Shown here piece by piece: positions 52,638 to 63,719 of a stretch of 64,000 nt of DNA. How positions within the stretch are numbered: position 1 is the first letter of the stretch; every line of letters begins with the position of its first letter. The stretch covers positions 32,817,304 to 32,881,303 of the forward strand of contig NC_092671.1 of assembly GCF_964355755.1 (NCBI RefSeq), read 5' to 3'. The stretch comes from Antedon mediterranea (Eukaryota > Echinodermata > Crinoidea > Comatulida > Antedonidae). The notes under the pieces are model-generated. The model had not been told where the DNA came from, searched no databases, and worked only from the letters and a program-made list of their open reading frames with translations. A program made the translations under genes and the position numbers.

Positions 52638-53563
52638 GAGGAAGTGTGATATTGGTTCAGTGTCACAGCCAAGCCACAGTACGTTCAGCGTCAATCACAT
52701 CGCCATTGTCCATGCGGTAATCACACTCATTATTTTGCAGCATAAATAACCTAGGCTTAGGGTTTAAGCTGTACCTACCGTATCTACATAGTATCTTACT
52801 AATCTTTGTTGATTATAGCCTAGTTAATAGCCTTTATTATCAAACGTAGGCTATGTCATAATAACAGGTCTAGGCCTAGGCCTAGCTAGTATTTTAATAT
52901 CTAAGTACTGTAGGCTAGAGGCCTCCTAGGACCTAGAGGCTAGGCCTAGCCTTGCTTGTTGTTTTGGACACAACTGTCTGTCCGACAGACTGGCCTAGTC
53001 AGGCTAGTAGGCCTAGTAGTAGTATTCTAGGTTATGGCCTAGCAGCAACTGTGTGTGTTGTTGTATGTACATATAATGCTGGCCTGTTTGTTTGCTCTGT
53101 ATTGAAACCATTCAAAAAGTTGAAGTTGATGAGTGCTGCACGTCGTCTGTTTACGACGTGATTACAAAATACAACTGTTTTACTTTTGATTTGAGTAAAA
53201 CTGTATGCCACGCAGTACAATTATACAATACAGATTACAGTTTTATTTATTTTAGTAGATTTAGGAAAAAAATGTGTAAAAGAAAAGACTGTTAATGTGT
53301 GTTAAAGAAACGAAACAACCTGTAAGCTGCCCTTGTATATATCATATACAGTATCATAATACAGTATATTATAAATTGCTTTTATTGTACTGAAAGGCAT
53401 GAAAAAGAACATAACATGGTGATGGTAAGTACCATCATAATTATCATTTTAAAACAAGCAAGGATGTACAGTAGGCCTAGTCTTCAACATTCACCTTGAA
53501 CATTATCCTGGAATAACATGTACAGTTACTGTATGCCTTTACTAAGAATAAAGAAAGACCAAA
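52638..53563. other. 5' flank of the first zinc-finger gene, no exon proven
   Basis: Rich in TAGGCCTA and CTAGG words around 52740-53045. Upstream exons of the zinc-finger gene may lie here but none could be supported. Confidence 0.4.
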
Positions 53564-54442
53564 ATGAAATATAAATGTGAACATTGTGGAAATAAATTTG
53601 AATTAAGTGATTTGAAGAAACATTTAGGAATACATTTGCAATCTGATCAAGAGATACAATATAAACTCTGTGAAAAGACATTTGACGAAGGAGTTGAACA
53701 AGCAAAAATAGACCTACCTGTTCATTTGAGAGTAGGCCTACACAAGGAAGAGACACTATATCAGTGTGAACATTGTGGAAAGGAATTTAAACAAAATGAT
53801 TATTTGAAGAAACATTTGAGAATACACACAGGAGAGACACCATATGAATGTGAACATTGTGGAAAAAAATTTAACTCAAAGGGAAATTTAAAATCACATT
53901 TGAGAATACACACAGGAGAGACGCCATATGAATGTGAACATTGTGGGAAGAAATTTAACTCAAATGGCAATTTGAAATCACATTTAAGAATACACAGAGG
54001 AGAGACACCATATGAATGTGAACATTGTGGGAAGAAATTTAAACGGAATGCAAATTTGAAAGCACATTTGATGGTGCACACAGGAGAAACACCGTATGAA
54101 TGTGAACATTGCGGAAAGAAATTTAAACAGAATGGGGATTTGAATAGGCATTTGCTAATACACACAGGAGAGACACCATATGAATGTGAACATTGTGGAA
54201 AGAAATTTAAACAAAAGAGTTATTTGAAGAAACATTTAAAAATACACACAGGAGAGACACCATATGAATGTGAATATTGTGGGAAGAAGTTTAAGTGGAA
54301 TACGAATTTGAAAAGGCATTTGTTGCTAATACACACTGGAGGTGAGGCACTGTATGAATGTGAATATTGTGGGAAGAAATTTAAACAGAATGGAGGTTTG
54401 AAAAGACATTTTGAGAATGCACACATGGGAGACACCATATGA
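53564..54442 (+). CDS. C2H2 zinc-finger protein, first tandem copy, truncated
   Basis: 292 residues from ATG 53564. A degenerate N-terminal finger ([10 protein letters not shown]..., one residue short between Cys and His) and a spacer with a second relic lead into eight tandem C2H2 fingers of the form [21 protein letters not shown] with TGETPYE linkers. Sequence-specific DNA binding in the nucleus is the family expectation; the contact positions differ between fingers. In the linker after finger eight CAC-ATG-GGA-GAC replaces CAC-ACA-GGA-GAG, two bases short, so the frame shifts to a stop at 54440-54442. Relic finger sequence continues to about 54700. The start context matches that of the second copy. 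Confidence 0.82.
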   Translation: MKYKCEHCGNKFELSDLKKHLGIHLQSDQEIQYKLCEKTFDEGVEQAKIDLPVHLRVGLHKEETLYQCEHCGKEFKQNDYLKKHLRIHTGETPYECEHCGKKFNSKGNLKSHLRIHTGETPYECEHCGKKFNSNGNLKSHLRIHRGETPYECEHCGKKFKRNANLKAHLMVHTGETPYECEHCGKKFKQNGDLNRHLLIHTGETPYECEHCGKKFKQKSYLKKHLKIHTGETPYECEYCGKKFKWNTNLKRHLLLIHTGGEALYECEYCGKKFKQNGGLKRHFENAHMGDTI

Positions 54443-54706
54443 ATGTGAAATTTGGAGATGACATTTAATGTACTGTACTGTAATAGAAAAACTGTAAAAC
54501 ATTTGAGAATACACACAGGAGAAAAACCATTTGGATGTGAACATTGAAGAAAGAAATTTAAACACCACAGTATGGCATTGGGGAGTTAAAGAACATTAGA
54601 GAATGCACACAGGAGAGAACCATTTGAATGTGAACATTGTGAGAGATTTAAATCAAAAAGCAATTTGAAATCAATACGAGAATACAAATCTTGAAACACA
54701 TGTGAT
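54443..54706 (+). pseudogene. Decayed 3' fingers of the first zinc-finger gene
   Basis: After the frameshift stop, [15 protein letters not shown], a TGA, RKKFKHH and later [18 protein letters not shown] can be read with stops and frame changes. The last piece matches the final finger of the second gene copy ([12 protein letters not shown]), so the ancestral gene ended at the equivalent position. Confidence 0.8.
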
Positions 54707-55640
54707 GTTGTGTTACTAAATACTCCTTGAGAAATCTAGATAAAAGTAAAGTAACTAAGTGTGATTTCATGTACTGTACCTTTAAAATCAATTCAAATAG
54801 TGTTCAACATTTCATTGGTAACAACAAAACAGAGAGCCACAGAGGGCAGTCTTTATTTTCGGAATAAACTTATCCATATTTTGACATTAAAAAATGTTCA
54901 AAACGTACAATTTAATATACACAATTATTATCATTAAATGTAATGTTAGCAGCATGTACTGTACTTGATAACATTTTATATCATAAAACCTTACCTAGCG
55001 ATAGAGGGCATACAGATTAGATTAGTATGACCCGGCCTAAAATAGTATTAGTAGTAGTAATGTAGCAAAGAACTCTGGATTACTCTACTACTAACTGTAA
55101 TCAAGCCCCACCATGTGACAGTAAATGACACAATATTTAGAGTGTTAATTGCATTTTCATCAATAAAATTATACTTTTGCGGCGATTTTGGTGTAAAAAA
55201 TGTTAATTAATAGATCCGCCTCAAGAATGTTTAATGCGTCAATAATGTGGGTATTTCATCAACTACAGTAGTACAGTATGTTGGCATTGACATATGACGG
55301 CAAATACAATGTTGACACGATTATTACAACATAGATTTTCAACATTTTTTACAAGTTGCTGGTTGTAATTGAGAGAGCTTAGTATTTATTTTAGGAGGAC
55401 TCCTCCAGCACCACTGAAACCATCCTGATGAGCTCTGTAACTGGTCTGTTTAAAAAGTATAATTAAAAAGGCTGTAATGTCACACATTATTGTGATCAGT
55501 AATTGTATAATTTGATTCAATTTTTAGGCAAAATTGTGCTAAAAGAAACGAAACCAGAGTGCAGCAATTGTTAACCTGTTGGCCACATTGTATGCAACAG
55601 TACCGCCTAGGCTAGTGCAAAGAGAAAAGTACATAATACT
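54707..55640. repeat. 3' flank of first zinc-finger gene, duplicated downstream
   Basis: From ATGTGATGTTGTGTTACTAA to GTACCGCCTAGGCTAGTGCA this flank matches about 57021-57938 almost base for base, apart from small indels, so the tandem duplication included gene and 3' flank with a period of about 2.2-2.3 kb. Confidence 0.9.
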
Positions 55641-55723
55641 ATCATCGTTTAAGGCCTAGTTGAACGTTCGGACTAGCCACAAGAATATACATGCATAAAG
55701 ATTAAGAATAAAGAAAGATCAAA

Positions 55724-57025
55724 ATGAAATATAAATGTGAACATTGTGGAGATAAATTTGAGTTCAGTGATTTGAAGAAACATTTAGGAATACATATGCA
55801 ACGTGATAAAGAGATAAAACATGAAGTCTGTGAAGAAACATTTAATGAAGGAGTTGATTTTAAGCAACACCAAACAAACGAAATCAACCAACATTTGAGA
55901 GTAGGCCTACACAAGGAAGAGACACAAAAATATAAATGTGAACATTGTGGAAAGGAATTTAAACAAAGTGGGAATTTTGTAGTACATTTAAGAATACACA
56001 CAGGAGAGACACCATATGAATGTGAACATTGTGGGAACAAATTTAAACAAAGTGGGCATTTGAAAAGACATTTGAGAGTACACACAGGAGAGAGACCATA
56101 TGAATGTGAACATTGTGGGAAAAAATTTAAATATAATGAGGATTTTAAGGAACATTTAAGAATACACACAGGAGAGACACCATATGAATGTGAACATTGT
56201 GGAAAGAAATTTAAACAAAGTGGGAATTTGAAAAAACATTTGAGAGTACACACAGGAGAGAGACCATATGAATGTGAACATTGTGGGAAGAAATTTAAAT
56301 ATAATAAGGATTTAAAGGAACATTTAAGAATACACACAGGAGAGACACCATATGAATGTGAACATTGTGGAAAGAAATTTAAACAGAATTGGGATTTGAA
56401 TAAACATTTGCTAATACACACAGGAGAGACACCATTTGAATGTGAACATTGTGAAAAGAAATTTAAACAGAAGGGGGATTTAAAATCACATTTGCTAATA
56501 CACACAGAAGAGACACCATATGAATGTGAAATTTGTGGAAAGAAATTTAAACTGAATAATTATTTGAAGAAACATTTAAAAATACACACAGAAGAGACAC
56601 CATATGAATGTGAACATTGTAGAAAAACATTTAAACAAAGTCGGGATTTGAAAAGACATTTAAGAGTACACACAGGAGAGAGACCATATGAATGTGAACA
56701 TTGTGGAAAAAAATTTAAAGAACATCAGAATTTAAAGGAACATTTAAGAATACACACAGGAGAGACACCATATGAATGTGAAATTTGTGGAAAGAAATTT
56801 AAACTGAATAATTATTTGAAGAAACATTTAAAAATACACACAAAAGAGACACCATATGAATGTGAAAATTGTGGAAAGAAATTTAAACAAAGTAGGAATT
56901 TGAAAAGACATTTGAGAGTACACACAGGAGAGAGACCATATGAATGTGAACATTGTGGGAAGAGATTTAAATCAAAAAGCAATTTTGAATCGCATATGAG
57001 AATACAAATCTTGAAACACATGTGA
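55724..57025 (+). CDS. C2H2 zinc-finger protein, second tandem copy, complete
   Basis: 433 residues from ATG 55724 to TGA 57023-57025. An N-terminal degenerate finger ([18 protein letters not shown]) and an acidic spacer are followed by thirteen C2H2 fingers with consensus linkers (HTGETPYEC / HTGERPYEC); the last has Gln in place of the final His. Fingers 8 and 11 are near-identical, as are the YNEDFKE and YNKDLKE fingers, so the array grew by internal duplication. No KRAB, SCAN or BTB domain is visible in this exon. Presumed nuclear DNA-binding protein; the target is unknown. The initiator context (AAGATCAAAATG) resembles that of the first copy. Confidence 0.88.
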   Translation: MKYKCEHCGDKFEFSDLKKHLGIHMQRDKEIKHEVCEETFNEGVDFKQHQTNEINQHLRVGLHKEETQKYKCEHCGKEFKQSGNFVVHLRIHTGETPYECEHCGNKFKQSGHLKRHLRVHTGERPYECEHCGKKFKYNEDFKEHLRIHTGETPYECEHCGKKFKQSGNLKKHLRVHTGERPYECEHCGKKFKYNKDLKEHLRIHTGETPYECEHCGKKFKQNWDLNKHLLIHTGETPFECEHCEKKFKQKGDLKSHLLIHTEETPYECEICGKKFKLNNYLKKHLKIHTEETPYECEHCRKTFKQSRDLKRHLRVHTGERPYECEHCGKKFKEHQNLKEHLRIHTGETPYECEICGKKFKLNNYLKKHLKIHTKETPYECENCGKKFKQSRNLKRHLRVHTGERPYECEHCGKRFKSKSNFESHMRIQILKHM

Positions 57026-57938
57026 TGTTGTGTTACTAAATACTCTTGGAGAAATCTAGATAACAGTAAAGTAACCTTTCCCCCGCAATGTGATTTTCAT
57101 GTAACTTTAAAATCAATTAAAATAGTGTTCAACATTTTATTGGTAAAACAACAAAACAGAGAGCCACAGAGAGTACTGTAGTCTTTACTTTCAGAATAAA
57201 CTTATCAATATTTTGACAGTTTTTTACATTAAAAAATGTACAATTAAATATCTCAATTATTATCATTAAATGTAATGTTAGCAGCATGTAATGTACAGTA
57301 CTTGATAACATTTTATATCATAAAACCTTACCTAGCGATACAGGCCTGGCATACAGATTAGATTAGTATGACCCGGCCTAAAATATTTACACTACATACA
57401 GAACTCTGGATTACTCTACTAACTGTAATCAAGCCCCACCATGTGACAGAAAATCACACAATATTAGAGTGTTAATTGCATTTTCATCAATAAAATTATA
57501 CTTTTGAGGCGATTTTGGTGTAAAAAACTGTTAATCGATCCACCTCGAGAATGTGCAATGCGCCAATAATGTGGGTATTTCATCAACTAGTATGTTTGCA
57601 TTGACATATGATGGCAAATACAATGTTGACGTGATTATTAAAACAGATTTTCAACATTTTTTACAACAAACTCGCTGGTTGTAATTGAGAGAGCTTGGTA
57701 TTTATTTTAGGAGGACACCTCCAGCACCACTGAAACCATCCTGATGAGCTCTGCAACTTGTCTGTTTAAAAAGTATAATTAAAAAGGTTGTAATGTCACA
57801 CAGTATTGTGATCAGTAATTGTATAATTTGATTCAATTTTTAGGCAAAATTGTGCTGAAGAAACGAAACAGAGTGCAGCAATTGTTAACCTGTTGGCCAC
57901 ATTGTATGCAACAGTACCGCCTAGGCTAGTGCAAAGAG
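57021..57938. repeat. 3' flank of second zinc-finger gene (duplicate)
   Basis: Same sequence as 54707-55640, ending at CCTAGGCTAGTGCAAAGAGA; beyond it the two copies diverge. No further gene was seen. Confidence 0.88.
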
Positions 57939-57994
57939 AAAAAGCGGTCCGTAGAAGTAGAGAATGCTCGATCGTCGAAATGACGCTCTGAATA

Positions 57995-58073
57995 TACCTC
58001 GTTTATCTGCATTGATCGAATAGAGGAAGTGTGATATTGGTTCAGTGTCACAGCCAAGCCACAGTACGTTCAG
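57995..58073. other. Empty-site paralogue of the 52.1-52.7 kb region
   Basis: CTCGTTTATCTGCATTGATC, ATCGAAT once, then AGAGGAAGTGTGATATTGG and CAAGCCACAGTACGTTCAGC. It equals the flanks of the 52185-52630 element joined together. Confidence 0.85.
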
Positions 58074-59332
58074 CCAAAGAACTTATAACACAAGAATCTC
58101 CTGTTCGTCCGAAGCGCGTAACAATTTCGAAAGGCATTGTGGGATAGAATAGAGCTATGGGTGGCGCCATTGTGAGCCATGGAGTAGGGCGCCCGCATCA
58201 AATTAGAAAGTTAAAATCATAGAGGGGATCTGCTAATACTCTAGGGGGGTAGAGTAATTGACTGAGGAGTAGGGCGCCCGCATCAAATTAGAAAGTCAAA
58301 ATCATAGAGGGGTTCTGCTAATACTCTAGGGGGGTAGAGTAATTGACTTCCTAGTTTGGAGGGGGAGCTGCTCCATTAGTAGAGCAGTTAATGACATGAG
58401 CTGTGCATTTTATTACCAAAGCATGAAACTTGGCACAAAGTTTCTTTAATGTATATAGATTCAAAATATCGGGGGGTGTCAAGTGTCGAACGTCCGGTAT
58501 GGCGGCCATCTTGATTTCAAAATGGCCACCATAAAAACAAAATATGTTCATATCTTGGCAACTATACACATTAGAGACTTAATTCTGGGCTCAAATTGTT
58601 CACAAACTATATATTTCTATTTGCTCTAATGAAAATTTTAGTCCAAAAATGACCGGAAATGACGTTTCTTTCAGTTTGACCTTTGACCTCGTATTTGTAT
58701 ATCTCTGTAACTACTGGTCATTTTCAATCGATTTTGGTGTCATTTTGTTCAGAATAAATACATTTATATTTGTAGTAATGAAACATTTTCACATAAAATG
58801 ACCGGAAATACAATTTATGACCCTTGACATTTATTTATTGATTTTTAATTATATGAATATACTGTATGTGGTTTTTGTTGGCCTTAAATGCATCTAATTT
58901 TGAACTTTGACCTGATAGGCGTAATTATATTAAATGATTAATGGACTAAAATTGTATATAGTACAGTACATAAAATTGGTATACATTGTGCTTGGTGGTA
59001 CTATTAGTTCAATGATGTTGGCACCCTCTGATTCGCTAAAAGTTTTAATAGTTTGACAGAGGAAATAACATACATGTTATGGAATACCGTAAAATCTTGA
59101 AAAGGTGATAGTATGAGCTTCTTTTCGAGATAGACTGTATTTGAATGTCAAATGAATAGTATGATGATAGTGTTTATATCAATATATTATTAATGACCTT
59201 ACTTACATTACAAAGAACCCTTTATATTTCAACAATCAAGCCTCAGTTATTCTACAATTTATTGTTTTCCAAGTGGTAGGCCTATTTTGATTGCATCTTC
59301 TTTTTGTATGCTTCCTCGGTTAATATGGTCCT

Positions 59333-60345
59333 ACCCCTCCTTCTTTGTCTGTAGATAGTCTTATACCTCATTCTTTGTCTGTGGATGTTCTTATACCCCC
59401 TTCTTTGTCTGTGGATGGTCTTATACCCCCCTTCTTTGTCTGTGGATGGTCTTATACCCCCTTCTTTGTCTGTTGATGGTATTACACCCCTTTCTTTGTG
59501 TGTGGATGGTCTTACACCCCTTTCTTTGTCTGTAGATGGTCTTACACCCCTTCTTTGTCTGTGGATGGTCCTACACCCCCTTCTTTGTCTGTGGATGGTC
59601 CTACACCCCTTCTTTGTCTGTAGATGGTCTTATAATCCCTTCTTTGTGTGTGGATGGTCTTACACCCCCTTCTTTGTCTGTGGGTGGTCTTACATCCCCT
59701 TCTTTGTCTGTTGATGGTCCGACACCCCCTTCTTTGTGTGTGGACGGTCTTACACCCCCTTCTTTGTGTGTGGACGGTCTTACACCCCCTTCTTTGTCTG
59801 TGGGTGGTCTTACACCCCCTTCTTTGTCTGTGGACGGTATTATACCCCTATCTGTGCCTGTGGATGGTCTTGTACCCCCTTCTTTGTCTGTGGATGGTCC
59901 TACACCCCCTTCTTTGTCTGTGGATGGTCTTATACCCCCTTCTTTGTCTGTAAGTGGTCCTATACCCCTTTCTTTGTCAGTGGATGGTCTTACACCTTGT
60001 TCTTTGTCTGTGGACGGTCCTACACCCCCTTCTTTGTCTGTGGACGGTCCTACACCCCCTTCTTTGTCTGTGGATGGTCTTACACCCCCTTCTTTGTCTG
60101 TGGATGGTCCTTCACCCCCTTCTTTGTCTGTAGATGGCCTTACACCCCTTTCTTTGTCTGTGGATGGTCTTACACCCCCTTCTTTGTCTGTGGATGGTCT
60201 TACACCCCCTTCTTTGTCTGTGGATGGTCTTACACCCCCTTCTTTGTCTGTGGATGGTTTTATACCCCCTTCTTTGTCTGTGGATGGTCTTATACCCCTT
60301 CTTTGTCTGTGGATGGTCTTACACCCCCTTCTTTGTCTGGACCCA
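59333..60345. repeat. 30-bp minisatellite, about 34 units
   Basis: Consensus TCTTTGTCTGTGGATGGTCT followed by TACACCCCCT, exactly 30 bp, with substitutions and some 29-bp units near the start and end. Because 30 is divisible by three and the unit has few stops, several frames stay open on both strands: a plus frame repeats PSLSVDGLTP and a minus frame (60419 to 59601) repeats KEGGVRPSTD, 272 residues each. No evidence that either is translated. Confidence 0.93.
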
Positions 60346-60552
60346 CTACTTTGATTGATTAAATCAGACATTGTTTCTTGTATGATTAGGAGACCAAGAC
60401 CTTCAAAGTGAAAGTCCACAGGTGGATGCCTAAAAAGATCTTGTACAGAACAGTATATTGTAGGTCCATGTCACTAATTTGAGGATTAATTGAATAATTA
60501 TATTGAGATGTCTTTTACGAATTGATTTGGTTCGGATTTTGCTAAAAAATCA

Positions 60553-60888
60553 ATGAATAGAGAAAATCGAGGAAAAGGATTCAGATGGTTTACAGCAAAG
60601 GCCCATTACCATAAAAATGGAGTACATTTTTTTAGATGCAACGAAAATGAACAAGAATTATATGAGTTTCTGACTAATGAAAGTAGGTCTACTGCACAAA
60701 TGCAGGATAAGTTTGTAGTAAGTACTTTGAAAGACGGTGTTCTCTTAACTCATGAAAAGGAGAACTTTCCGAACTTGTCTCATATGCAACATCAAAGAAA
60801 GAATGCTACTTTACATCAAAAATATTTCCAAATGGCATCTAACAATTCAATTCAACATTTATTTCAGACAATTTTCCATATGGTATAA
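60553..60888 (+). CDS. Unrecognised 111-residue open frame
   Basis: From ATG 60553 the frame encodes a basic, His- and Asn-rich protein (MNRENRGKGFRWFTAKAHYH, HFFRCNENEQELYEFL, FPNLSHMQHQRKN). No domain, signal or membrane span is recognised. An A15-like run follows just after the stop (60892-60908), as in a retro-inserted 3' end. It lies inside the inverted-repeat element. It may be a relic of the element's own gene or chance. Confidence 0.25.
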   Translation: MNRENRGKGFRWFTAKAHYHKNGVHFFRCNENEQELYEFLTNESRSTAQMQDKFVVSTLKDGVLLTHEKENFPNLSHMQHQRKNATLHQKYFQMASNNSIQHLFQTIFHMV

Positions 60889-61445
60889 TACATAAAAAAA
60901 AAAAAAAAGATGAAAGAGAGGACCAAAACTTTTATCTAACGATTGACACATCACAGCAAACAAGTCGGCATAGATGAGCTCAGTGATTGCTGTTTCTCAG
61001 CGATCTGTCGTACTTTACGCCTATCCTATCACATGAAAAGTAAAAAATTCAGAATAATAATTCCTAGTCATTTTTGCATTAAGTGTCATTTATTTCGGTA
61101 AAAAAAATTAGGTGCATTTATACCAATGTAAACCACATACAGTATGTTCACATAATTATATATGTCAAAGGTTATAAATTGTATTTCCAGTCATTTTATG
61201 TGAAAATGTTTCATTACTACAAATATAAATGTCTCTATTCTAAACAAAATGACACCAAAATCGATTGAAAATGATCAGTAGTTACGGAGATATACATAAA
61301 AGAGGTCAAAGGTTAAACTGGAAGAAACGTCATTTCCGGTCATTTTTTGACGAAACTTTTCATTAGAGCAAATAGAAATATGTGGTTTGTGAACAATAGA
61401 CACGTTTCGCGCTCGCGAGGTCACCGTCAGTTTGACCTTTTAGTG

Positions 61446-62936
61446 GGTATACAATGGTAAACAAACACAGCGAGAGGTATGTTAAAGCATGGGAGAACTT
61501 AGAGATGATCATCTTAAAAAGCAATCGTCAAAACTAGCCTTTTGATGGAATGGCATGGTAAGGATGTTATTTATTTTCTAAACTTATGTTTTATATTCAC
61601 TGTAGAATTATTTGGGCATTTGGTTCGGAATCATCGACTTTATTTATGTATTGTCATTTTTGGTTTGACACATATATATTACGCCGTGGTTAGGATTCCG
61701 GCACCGGAACTCAACTGCCCACCGTTGGGGAATCCGACACGTTATTGCGCATGCCCATAGCTCTGGGAAGTGAATTATAGCAAAGATAGTGTAGTAGGAA
61801 GATGTTACACTTCGCTCAAAAATTAGAGAACCGCTCGAGATAGGGCGCCTCTCACGACGAGTAGGGATAGACGAATCTGAAACATGAGAAGCGCAATGGC
61901 AAAGCCCAATGAAAATGGTGTTTTCGGCAATAAATTGTAAAAATAAGCCCCAAAAAAGAAACAAAAACTTCTTTTTTTGTCTTTATTATACAAAGTTAAA
62001 AATTAATATGATGTTTTCATACTGTTTTTGGATCTTTTTAATTGTTAATACATTTATTTGGAGTAAGTTTTGTCATGACATGACTGTAAACACTGAGCTA
62101 GGATCAAGAGGAGGCTTACGCGCGCCTGTAGACGCATTCATGAATGGATGCTGGTCATCTCGTACCCAAACCAACCCGTACCCATAAAAACTCTTACCTA
62201 TCTTGGTAAACCCCAGTTAAGTCTGAAGTCATAATGCAAATTTTACAGTATACAGTATTGTTGTTGACAAACAATATATGATTTATGAATAAATTATAGC
62301 AATTCTTCTGCAATTTCTATAAAACTCTAGGGGTAGAATCTGTAAATTCGTTTCTATAGAAATTATCTGTTTCTATAGATTAACATAGAATTCTAAAACT
62401 TCTATAGATAGAACATTTTTTGTAAGGGTAGTATAATGAAAGGGGGTAAAGTAGGCCTCCCCACGGATATTTTTTCCTTGATATAACCTTACCAATAATG
62501 AACTCATTGGCTTATAATTAATATTATCAATAATATTAGGCGTTAATCAGGGCATATACAATTACGATGAATGCACGAAAGTTCGGAGTGTTACAAGCAT
62601 AATATAATAATTAGTTACAGTATTATTAAATTATTAAAATTAATAGATAACAATAATTGTTTTTTTTTTTCAGTAAAAAAACATACTCGTAGTCCTAAAT
62701 TCCTATAATGTTCAAGCTTACTGGTACCGTATTCAGTTTATGCAGACTATTTGTATAATATTATTGATTATAATAAATATTGATTGATTGATTGATTATT
62801 GATTACATGCCATACTACCTATTCTCTTTTATTACCCTTAGAAATAAACCATACGTAATGGATTATTATATAGGCATACACATTGTAGGCCTATTTACCA
62901 CTAGGCTCCTAATATATTTATTCACTCTGATGAAGA
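61446..62936. other. No gene seen; repeat fragments
   Basis: 61775-61875 is an inverted copy of the block at 63255-63390 (AGTGTAACATCTTCCTAC, CTACTCG-CGTG-GAGGCGCCC). 62748-62870 repeats the ATTG-tailed block of 39895-40017. Open frames at 61542-61760 and 61909-62187 have no recognised domain. Confidence 0.5.
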
Positions 62937-63390
62937 AGTGTTTCTAAAGCTAGGTATTAAATTTTCTATCTATGTCCAATGATAAACAATTAAATGTAAG
63001 TAATTTTAAAAAGTTCAATTGATTTGCAAATAAAAACATTAAAATAAAAGAAATAAAATACGGGTAGATAAATTCCAGGTGACCTAAACAATTCCAGGTA
63101 ATTGAAACACAAATTTGTATTCCAAAACATATAAATATGATTCATTTGCACTTTCTATAAAGATAACATTACATTTTATATGTTAATTCGTATTAAATCT
63201 TAATTTTACAATCATATTATTCTACTGTTATAATAGCCTATTTCCTATACAATAACTTTCCGTATCCCTACTCGACGTGCGAGGCGCCCTTTAAATTTAG
63301 CTCCATGTTGTCTCGCTTTTATTTGCATTGAACGAATAGGAAGTGTAACATCTTCCTACTCTACACTATCTTTGATTATAGCTTGCACTT
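62937..63390. repeat. Dispersed duplicate of the 51.78-52.18 kb segment
   Basis: CTGATGAAGAAGTGTTTCTA through CGACGTGCGAGGCGCCCTTT and TTTATTTGCATTGAACGAAT. After AATAGGAAGTGTAACATC it diverges from the 52-kb copy and matches the inverse of 61775-61800. Confidence 0.85.
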
Positions 63391-63719
63391 ATTGAGTGCC
63401 ACACACACCACACCACCGAGAGTCGGAGTGTTATAGGGATTACTGTAGCCTAGATAGTCGTTGCGCGAGGGAGAGAGCGATGGATGAAACTTTGCCTATG
63501 CCATACATGAATTAATAATTAAAATACGACTGCGCCACGCGTTAAAATAATTATAATGATATTAATAAGTATCACAGTTTCTATCTAAGATTCGTAATGC
63601 TGTTTTTAGCGTTGCGACTCTGACTTCCCGAACAGTTTTTTCACATCCAACTTTTCATAGACTCATTTCCAGTCGTTGATTTTCTTCCATTTTACCCCAT
63701 GTCAAAGGTTAGATTTTAA

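Larger units (their letters stand above)
58074..61445. mobile_element. Larger TIR/foldback element sharing the 52-kb ends
   Basis: The left end (CAAAGAACTTATAACACAAG to about 58365) matches the 52185-52630 element, here inserted after GTTCAGC. Further in, 58592-58890 and 61122-61412 are inverted arms of about 295 bp (for example ATTTCTATTTGCTCTAATGA and its complement). The right end near 61428-61445 (CAGTTTGACCTTTTA) also occurs in the small element. Between the arms lie the 30-bp minisatellite and a short open frame. Limits are approximate. Confidence 0.6.

Noticed and set aside
53800-57021. Long minus-strand open frames opposite the zinc-finger genes (Cys/Phe/Pro-rich)
   Set aside because: They are the reverse complement of the repeated CEHCGKKF units; the plus strand has clear C2H2 fingers.
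59333-60345. CRISPR-like array
   Set aside because: Repeats are contiguous 30-bp units with no unique spacers, in an animal genome; it is a minisatellite.
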